Source: Blastococcus xanthinilyticus
GTDB lineage: Bacteria; Actinomycetota; Actinomycetes; Mycobacteriales; Geodermatophilaceae
DNA: 38,084 nucleotides
NCBI RefSeq assembly: GCF_008124835.1
Contig: NZ_VNHW01000023.1
Coordinates: forward strand, 1 to 38,084
Reading direction: 5' to 3'
How positions within the stretch are numbered: position 1 is the stretch's first letter; every line of letters starts with the position of its first letter. This document shows positions 32,865 through 38,084 of this stretch, one piece after another. Position numbers and translations under genes: made by a program. The notes under the pieces are model-generated. The model was not told the origin of the DNA. It worked only from the letters and a program-made list of their open reading frames with translations, and did no database searches.

Positions 32865-34499
32865 TCAGGAGTCGAGAGCGGCGGTGACGACGGCGCGGGC
32901 CTCCTCCTGCACCCGCGCGAGGTGCTCGGGCCCGTGGAAGGACTCGGCGTAGATCTTGTAGACGTCCTCCGTGCCCGACGGGCGGGCGGCGAACCAGGCG
33001 TTCTCGGTCGTCACCTTGAGCCCGCCGATCGGGGCGTCGTTGCCCGGGGCGCGGGTGAGCTTGGCGGTGATCGGCTCACCCGCGAGCTCGGTCGCCGACA
33101 CCGCCTCGGGGGACAGCCTGCCCAGGGCCGACTTCTGCTCCCGCGTCGCCGGGGCGTCGATGCGGGCGTAGGCGGACTCGCCGAAGTGGTCGGTCAGCTG
33201 CCGGTGCAGCGCCGAGGGGGACCGCCCCGTCACCGCCTGGATCTCCGCGGCCAGCAGGGCCAGCAGGATGCCGTCCTTGTCCGTCGTCCAGACGCCGCCG
33301 TCCCGGCGCAGGAAGGAGGCGCCGGCCGACTCCTCGCCACCGAAGGCCACCGAGCCGTCGAGCAGTCCGGGGACGAACCACTTGAAGCCGACCGGCACCT
33401 CGACCAGCGTGCGGCCCATGTCCGCCACGACGCGGTCGATGAGCGAGCTGGACACCAGGGTCTTGCCGACGGTGACGTCCTTGGCCCAGCCCGGCCGGTG
33501 GCTGAGCAGGTAGGCGATTGCGACGGCGAGGAAGTGGTTGGGGTTCATCAGCCCGGCGTCGGGGGTGACGATGCCGTGCCGGTCGGCGTCGGCGTCGTTG
33601 CCCGTGGCGATCCGGAACTCGTGCCTGCGGTCGACCAGCGAGGCCATCGCCGAGGGGGACGAGCAGTCCATCCGGATCTTGCCGTCCCAGTCCAGCGTCA
33701 TGAACCGCCAGGTCGGGTCGACCAGCGGGTTCACCACGGTGAGGTCGAGCCGGTGCCGCTCGGCGATCGCGGCCCAGTAGTCGACGCTGGCCCCGCCGAG
33801 GGGGTCGGCACCGATCCGGACACCGGCGTCCCGGACCGCGTCGAGGTCGAGCACCGAAGGCAGGTCGTCGACGTAGGTACCGAGGAAGTCGTAGGCCTCC
33901 GCGGCCGAGCGGGCCTGGTCCAGCGGCACCCGGCGCACGCCGGTCAGGCCGGCGCGCAGCAGCTCGTTGGCCCGCCCGGCGATCCACCCGGTGGCGTCGG
34001 TGTCGGCCGGCCCGCCCGAGGGCGGGTTGTACTTGAAGCCGCCGTCCCGCGGCGGGTTGTGCGACGGGGTGACGACGATGCCGTCGGCCAGCCCGGAGCT
34101 GCGCCCGGCGTTGGCCCGCAGGATGGCGTGGCTGACCGCCGGCGTGGGGGTGTAGCGCCCACCGGCGTCGACCAGCACCGTGACGTCGTTGGCGGCCAGC
34201 ACCTCGAGCGCCGTGGCCCACGCCGGCTCGGACAGCGCATGGGTGTCCCGGCCGAGGAAGAGCGGCCCGTCGAAGCCCTGCTGCGCCCGGTACTCGCAGA
34301 TGGCCTGGGTGGTGGCGAGGATGTGCGGCTCGTTGAACGCCGCGTCGAATGCCGACCCGCGGTGGCCGGAGGTGCCGAACGAGACCTGCTGCGCGGGTTC
34401 GGCCGGGTCCGGCTCCACGGTGTAGTACGCGCTGACCAGCGAGGCGACGTCGATCAGGTCCGTGGGCTGGGCCGGTTGTCCGGCACGGGCGTCGCTCAT
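32865..34499 (-). CDS. pgm: Phosphoglucomutase (alpha-D-glucose phosphate-specific)
   Basis: A 544-residue enzyme that interconverts glucose-1-phosphate and glucose-6-phosphate. The phosphoserine loop VVTPSHNPP has Ser146; the metal loop NDADADRHG binds Mg2+; sugar-binding GGEESAGAS and the phosphate-binding ARPSGTED near the C-terminus are intact. Length agrees with bacterial Pgm of this type. The ATG at 34499 has only a weak GAAGA site. It starts 26 bases after the YjbR gene on the same strand, so it may share that transcript. It links glycogen and nucleotide-sugar supply to the glucose-6-phosphate used by OtsA. Confidence 0.95.
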   Translation of the reverse strand: MSDARAGQPAQPTDLIDVASLVSAYYTVEPDPAEPAQQVSFGTSGHRGSAFDAAFNEPHILATTQAICEYRAQQGFDGPLFLGRDTHALSEPAWATALEVLAANDVTVLVDAGGRYTPTPAVSHAILRANAGRSSGLADGIVVTPSHNPPRDGGFKYNPPSGGPADTDATGWIAGRANELLRAGLTGVRRVPLDQARSAAEAYDFLGTYVDDLPSVLDLDAVRDAGVRIGADPLGGASVDYWAAIAERHRLDLTVVNPLVDPTWRFMTLDWDGKIRMDCSSPSAMASLVDRRHEFRIATGNDADADRHGIVTPDAGLMNPNHFLAVAIAYLLSHRPGWAKDVTVGKTLVSSSLIDRVVADMGRTLVEVPVGFKWFVPGLLDGSVAFGGEESAGASFLRRDGGVWTTDKDGILLALLAAEIQAVTGRSPSALHRQLTDHFGESAYARIDAPATREQKSALGRLSPEAVSATELAGEPITAKLTRAPGNDAPIGGLKVTTENAWFAARPSGTEDVYKIYAESFHGPEHLARVQEEARAVVTAALDS

Positions 34500-34525
34500 G
34501 CGTTGATCTTCGCGCCAAGGCGCGG

Positions 34526-34855
34526 TCAGCTGCCACCTGGCGGTTCCGGCCGCCGCAGCTGGGCCGGCGCGCGCCGGTCCCAGGCCTCCTCGAGCAGGTC
34601 GGCGACGAGCCCGGGCGTCGCCGTCGCCAGGTCGATCCGGACGCCGGAGAGCGTCGTCCCCCACCAGAGCAGGCTGCACGCCCCGCCCTCCACCGCCCGG
34701 GCGGTGGACTCGTCCACCAGCACGTTGAGCGCGGTGTCGGTCCACTGCGTGGCCAGGATGCGGGTGCCCAGGCGGAAGGCCCGGCGGCCGTGGTGGTCAC
34801 CCTCGGTCACCTCCGGCAGTGCCAGGGCGATCGCGCGGACGTCGTCGGGGGTCAT
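34526..34855 (-). CDS. MmcQ/YjbR family protein
   Basis: 109 residues of the MmcQ/YjbR family (double-wing DNA-binding-like fold). Landmarks: [25 protein letters not shown] near the N-terminus and the C-terminal [11 protein letters not shown] helix. The biochemical role of the family is not established. The ATG at 34855 overlaps the stop of the VOC gene (ATGA), so it is translated with it. Such YjbR genes often follow VOC or AraC genes in actinomycetes. Confidence 0.85.
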   Translation of the reverse strand: MTPDDVRAIALALPEVTEGDHHGRRAFRLGTRILATQWTDTALNVLVDESTARAVEGGACSLLWWGTTLSGVRIDLATATPGLVADLLEEAWDRRAPAQLRRPEPPGGS

Positions 34856-35256
34856 GCCCGTGGCGCGCCGGGGTAGCTGCCGACGCTCCAGCTGTTGCCC
34901 TCGGGGTCGCGGACCGAGAACTCCTGCCCCCCGTACGGCGGGGACTGCAGCGGCCGGAGGACGTCGGCACCGGCCGCCTGCACGCGCGCCCAGACTGCCT
35001 CGACGTCGTCGGTGACCAGGTAGGCGCCGGCGGTCTGCGCGTGCCAGTCGCCGTCGTCCCGGACCGATCCCAGCATGATGCCGCCGCCGGGCGGCCAGGC
35101 GAGCTCGGCGTGGGCCACCAGGTCGCCGTCCCGGACGACGAGGGTCTCCTCGAACCCGAGGACGTCGACCAGCCAGCGGATGAGGGCGGGGGCGTCGGCC
35201 GCCCGGAAGGCGGGCCAGACGGTGGGGGCGGGAGAGGTCTTCGGTGTCGTCGTCAT
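34852..35256 (-). CDS. VOC/glyoxalase-superfamily protein
   Basis: 134 residues with a VOC fold made of two beta-alpha-beta-beta-beta units: FRAADAPALIRWLVDVLGFEETLV at the start, and AYLVTDDVEAVWARVQAAGADVL followed by SVRDPEGNSWSVGSY at the end. This resembles the 'glyoxalase/bleomycin resistance' group, which can be enzymes or binding proteins. A metal-binding set was not assigned with confidence. Its ATG overlaps the AraC stop (ATGA at 35253-35256) and its stop overlaps the YjbR start. Confidence 0.85.
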   Translation of the reverse strand: MTTTPKTSPAPTVWPAFRAADAPALIRWLVDVLGFEETLVVRDGDLVAHAELAWPPGGGIMLGSVRDDGDWHAQTAGAYLVTDDVEAVWARVQAAGADVLRPLQSPPYGGQEFSVRDPEGNSWSVGSYPGAPRA

Positions 35257-36107
35257 GACGCCGACAGTGCCGCGCTCACGGTGGCGGTGTCTTGCACGAA
35301 TCCGAACTCCGCCGCCAGCCAGCGGGTGGGCGGGAGCCCGGAGAAGGCCCGCCACTCGCGGGTGAGGTGCGCCTGGTCGGAGAAGCCGGCGGCCACCGCC
35401 AGCTCGGCGAGCGCAGGCGGCCCGCCGGCGGTGACCCGGGCGGCCAGGGCGCGGCGCGCGCGGTCGAACCGGACCACCCGCGCCGCCTCCTTCGGGGCGA
35501 GGCCCGTCTCGGCGCGGAACCGCTGCTCCAGGTACCGGACCGACCAGCCGGTCCGCCGGGCCACCTCGGCCACCGGCAGCCGGCCGCCGGCCGCCGTCGT
35601 CAGCCGCCACGCCTCGGTCACCTCCGGACGTGGGCCGGTGTCCGGACGCAGCCGCCGCAGCAGCACCCGCTCCAGGGCCGCGAACCGGCCCGCCCATCCG
35701 GCGGCCGTCCGGACCCGGTCGGTCAGCTCGGCGCCCGCGGCACCGAGGAGGGCCTCGAGCGGCACGTCGGTCGAGGCCAGCTGCCCGGCCGGGCAGCCGA
35801 GCAGGGCGCGCGCCCCCAGGGGCGTCAGCGACAGCTGCACGCCGGCCTGCCGGCCCGGGTGGACGATCCGCGCCGGCCGGGTGTGCAGCCCGCCGACCAG
35901 CGCGTCGAACCGGCCGGGGGCCTGGGCGGGATCGGGGTGCGCCGCCATCTCGAGCGGCTCGTCGAGGGTCACCACGACGGTCAGCCAGGGTGAGGGCAGC
36001 CCGAGGTGCTCACCGGGCGGGAAGCCCTCGTGGCGGTAGCCGGTGGCGGCGGCGACGTACGGGCGCAGCGCGGGGTGCAGCCGGTGCACCACCGATTCCT
36101 GCCGCAT
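35253..36107 (-). CDS. AraC-family transcriptional regulator
   Basis: 284 residues. The N-terminal half has a beta-rich sensor region (HEGFPPGEHLGLPSPWLTVVVTL landmark) like those of AraC regulators that sit before VOC genes. The C-terminal half, about 185-280, carries two helix-turn-helix motifs: VAEVARRTGWSVRYLEQRFR and LAELAVAAGFSDQAHLTREW. It is first in a three-gene operon in which each stop overlaps the next start, so it probably controls its own operon. The ATG at 36107 lacks a good ribosome site; the message may be leaderless. Confidence 0.88.
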   Translation of the reverse strand: MRQESVVHRLHPALRPYVAAATGYRHEGFPPGEHLGLPSPWLTVVVTLDEPLEMAAHPDPAQAPGRFDALVGGLHTRPARIVHPGRQAGVQLSLTPLGARALLGCPAGQLASTDVPLEALLGAAGAELTDRVRTAAGWAGRFAALERVLLRRLRPDTGPRPEVTEAWRLTTAAGGRLPVAEVARRTGWSVRYLEQRFRAETGLAPKEAARVVRFDRARRALAARVTAGGPPALAELAVAAGFSDQAHLTREWRAFSGLPPTRWLAAEFGFVQDTATVSAALSAS

Positions 36108-36219
36108 GCGGACAGCATGCCCGCGGCGGGCACCGGCTTCCAGGGCCGGCGGCGTGCTCACGGCGGGCTGCTCCCGCGCGGCTCCCGCGCGGCCGGGCGG
36201 ACCCGGACGCCCGCGCGGC

Positions 36220-36636
36220 TCAGGACGCGGCGCGCGCGATCCCGAACAGCAGCACGAGACCGAAGATGCCCACCCCGACCCAGCCCAGCACGATGCCGGC
36301 GGTCGCCATCCCGTCACCCGCCTCGCCGCGCTCGCGGATCTGCTGCTTGGCCACGTAGCCGAAGACCAGGGCGAGGATGCTGCCGATCCAGTAGATCCAG
36401 ACGATGCCCAGGACCATCGAGGCGACGGCCATGCCGTTGGTCCGGCGCGGCGGCGGGTACGGGTAGCCGCCGTACGGCTGCCCGTGGGCGGGGTAGCCAG
36501 GGCCGGGAGGAGGCGGCGGCCCCTGGTACCCGCCGGCCGGCGGATAGCCGCCGTAGGGCGCCTGCGGCTGCCCCCAGGCAGGCGGACCCGGCTGGGCGTT
36601 CGGATCACCGGGGTGGTGCGGACCGGGGTGTGTCAT
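36220..36636 (-). CDS. DUF4190-like proline-rich membrane protein
   Basis: 138 residues. The first 68 residues are Pro/Gly/Tyr-rich (GPPPPPGPGYPAHGQPYGGY landmark), followed by two membrane helices: NGMAVASMVLGIVWIYWIGSILALVFGY, then GDGMATAGIVLGWVGVGIFGLVLL, with the Lys/Arg-rich loop between them. This matches the DUF4190 layout. The ATG at 36636 has GAGGAG 7 bases upstream; a GTG two codons earlier is too close to it. Function unknown. Confidence 0.85.
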   Translation of the reverse strand: MTHPGPHHPGDPNAQPGPPAWGQPQAPYGGYPPAGGYQGPPPPPGPGYPAHGQPYGGYPYPPPRRTNGMAVASMVLGIVWIYWIGSILALVFGYVAKQQIRERGEAGDGMATAGIVLGWVGVGIFGLVLLFGIARAAS

Positions 36637-36882
36637 CGTCACGCTCCTCGTGGCTGTGCGTCCGCCGGGACGGCGGTCCCGCGGCGCCCGACCATCCTGG
36701 AGGCGGCCGGCGGTGCCGTGGGGGCGGCGCGCAGGACGGGCACTCCGACGAGGGAAGCGCGCGGGGCCCGCGCTCCGTCCACGTCCGCCGGCGATCCGGA
36801 TCCGCAGCCGTCCTCGACGCCGCATCGAACGGGTCCTGATCTCCGCGAGCCTGCTCGCCCCCTCGCCCCTGACCAGGCATTT

Positions 36883-36905
36883 CTGTCGTACCCCCGCCCT
36901 ACTGT
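36883..36905 (+). promoter_or_regulatory. PafBC/RecA-NDp-like damage promoter of DUF222 gene
   Basis: The mycobacterial LexA-independent damage promoter is TTGTCRGTG-N8-TANNNT. Here CTGTCGTAC (36883-36891), exactly 8 bases and TACTGT (36900-36905) keep the TGTCG core, the spacing and the -10. DUF222/13E12 genes are known members of that regulon in mycobacteria. It lies in the 307-base gap 36637-36943, in which nothing else was recognised. Confidence 0.5.
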
Positions 36906-36943
36906 CGGGATGTCCGCGAGACCGTCGGGAAGGGAGCGAGCAC

Positions 36944-38026
36944 GTGTCCGAGCTCCGCTCCGCCCTCGACGAGCTGGCCGGGATCGACCTCGCCGAGTTG
37001 TCGGACGACACGTTGCTCGACCTCGTCGGCGAGCTCTCGGTCGCGGCCGACCGGGTGGCGGCGGCGCTGACCTCGGCCGTCCGCGCGGCCGACCGCCGGG
37101 AGGCCTACGCGCGGGACGGCGCCGTCTCCATGAAGGCCTGGCTGCGCGGCAGCTGCCGCATGGCGCCCGAGCAGGCGACGGCGACGGTGTCCACGGGACG
37201 ACGGCTCGAGCAGCTGCCGGAGACGGCGGCGGCGTTCGCCGCCGGTGCGATCAGCGCCGCGCACGCCCGGGTCATCACGAAGGCTGCGACGCCCGGCCGG
37301 ATCGGCAAGGCGGCCGAGATGGGCATCGACCTCGGCGAGACCGACGGCATCCTGGCCGAGCTGGCTCGGGCCACGGCGCCGGACGAGACGGCTCGGGGTG
37401 TCAGGGAGTGGGTCGCCGGGGTGGATCCGGACGGCACGCTGGACGACGCCGCCGACGTGCGCCGCCGGTTCACCATGGCTCCGGGGCTCGACGGGCGCGT
37501 CCACCTCCGTGGCGAGCTGGACGCCGTCGGCGGCGAGTACGTGCGCACCGCACTGGCCGCGGTGATGGACGGCGACCGCCCGGCCGGCGACCTCCGCGGC
37601 CACGCCGAGCGGCAGGCCGATGCCCTGGTCTCGCTGGCCCGCGGCGCTCTCGACGGCGGGGCGCTGCCCGACGTGCGAGGTGAGCGGCCGCACGTGCGCG
37701 TGACCATCGACTGGTTCGCGCTGTGCGCCGAGCGGGGTGCCCCCGGCATCTCGGGCGGTTCGCTGGGCTGGGCCGGCCCGATCAACCCCGAGACGGCCCG
37801 CCGGCTGGCCTGCGATGCCAGCGTCGTCCGCGTCATCACCGGCCCGGACGGGCTCCCGCTCGACGTGGGGCAGGCCCAGCGAAGCTCCACCACCGCGATC
37901 CGCCGGGCGATCGCGATCCGCGACGAGCACTGCGGCGCCGTTGAGTGTGCAGAGCGCCGGGTGCGACGCCCCACCGGAGTGGTGCGACGTGAGCTTGCCC
38001 CGGTCCAGCGGACGGCTAGGTACTGA
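36944..38026 (+). pseudogene. DUF222 / HNH endonuclease gene broken by frameshift and IS3 insertion
   Basis: The protein starts at GTG 36944 (GGGAG 7 bases upstream) with a normal helical DUF222 domain (RLEQLPETAAAFAAGAISAAHARVI landmark, GRVHLRGELD) up to RDEHC at about residue 330. The next step should be a zinc-knuckle and HNH domain. Instead the frame runs into an unrelated tail. Bases 37956-37988 in another frame encode AGCDAPPEWCDV, the expected continuation, so about 16 extra bases disturb the frame just before. Immediately after, sequence changes to the end of an IS3-family element. The open frame stops at 38026 inside the element. The nuclease domain is lost; the product is probably inactive. 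Confidence 0.85.
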
Positions 38027-38084
38027 GCATGGCGTAGGCAGCGGGGGTTCGGTAGCCGAGGGCGGAGTGCAGTCGGTGGTTGTT
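37990..38084. mobile_element. IS3-family insertion sequence, left end only
   Basis: Homology to DUF222-HNH ends at about 37989. From 37990 the sequence TGAGCTTGCCCCGGTCCAGC begins with the TG expected of an IS3-family terminal repeat and is followed 26 bases later by the stop of a transposase on the minus strand. The other end and any target duplication lie outside the window, so the exact border is uncertain. Confidence 0.7.
38016..38084 (-). CDS. IS3-family transposase OrfB, C-terminal 22 residues
   Basis: Reading the minus strand from the window edge gives NNHRLHSALGYRTPAAYAML, then Ser-Thr and TAG at 38016-38018. This is the well-known C-terminal signature of the IS3-family OrfB integrase (rve) domain. 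The rest of the gene, including the DDE residues, is beyond the window. It is inserted in the DUF222-HNH gene in the opposite orientation. Confidence 0.88.
   Translation of the reverse strand, partial: NNHRLHSALGYRTPAAYAMLST

Noticed and set aside
1..38084. tRNA, rRNA or prophage genes
   Set aside because: No cloverleaf with conserved T-loop, no rRNA-like stretch and no phage structural or integrase gene was recognised. The only mobile sequence is the IS3 end at the right edge.

Overview
The window is very GC-rich chromosomal DNA. Many GTG starts, GTGA/ATGA stop-start overlaps, PadR/HAAS and DUF222-HNH genes, OtsAB trehalose synthesis and a CebR-type operator point to a soil actinomycete. 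The combination of chemoreceptors with these families best fits Geodermatophilaceae (Blastococcus, Geodermatophilus or Modestobacter). This placement is inferred from gene content; no 16S gene or other phylogenetic marker is present.

Layout. 1-4937 (minus): three tandem methyl-accepting chemotaxis proteins, the first cut by the window edge, with near-identical signalling halves and a TGTCGACA palindrome upstream of each. 5241-8161 (minus): two CrcB fluoride channel subunits followed by otsA and otsB. 8254-9351 (plus): an alpha-methylacyl-CoA racemase-like CoA-transferase family enzyme. 9443-12996 (minus): asnO-ngg, the two-gene pathway for the osmolyte N-acetylglutaminylglutamine amide (NAGGN). 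13135-16921 (minus): a four-gene YclNOPQ/FatBCD-like siderophore-iron ABC transporter with iron-box-like sequences upstream. 17070-18990 (plus): an aldo/keto reductase and two small membrane proteins. 19010-21337 (minus): a repeat-rich membrane protein, a flavin reductase and an HMG-CoA lyase-like enzyme. 21494-22396 (plus): a PAS-GGDEF diguanylate cyclase. 22496-24061 (minus): a secreted GH6 cellulase with a CBM2 and a CebR-like operator.

24206-30863 is a glycerol locus: glpD faces an IclR regulator, glpK1, glpF and glpK2, covering glycerol entry, phosphorylation (two kinases) and oxidation. 30959-31880 (plus): a PadR regulator and its HAAS-domain membrane partner. 31902-36636 (minus): a tyrosine/glutamine-repeat membrane protein, phosphoglucomutase, an AraC-VOC-YjbR operon and a proline-rich membrane protein. 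From 36944 to the end there is a DUF222-HNH gene broken by both a frameshift and an IS3-family insertion, whose transposase C-terminus closes the window.

Two themes stand out. The first is osmotic and desiccation protection: trehalose through OtsAB and NAGGN through AsnO/Ngg lie within 8 kb, and phosphoglucomutase, which links glucose-6-phosphate to glucose-1-phosphate, is further on. The second is nutrient sensing and use: chemotaxis, cellulose, glycerol and iron. The most notable non-coding signals are the palindrome shared by the three receptor promoters, a 20-bp parS-like palindrome upstream of asnO, a PadR palindrome inside a probable leaderless promoter, and a DNA-damage-type promoter in front of the broken HNH gene.
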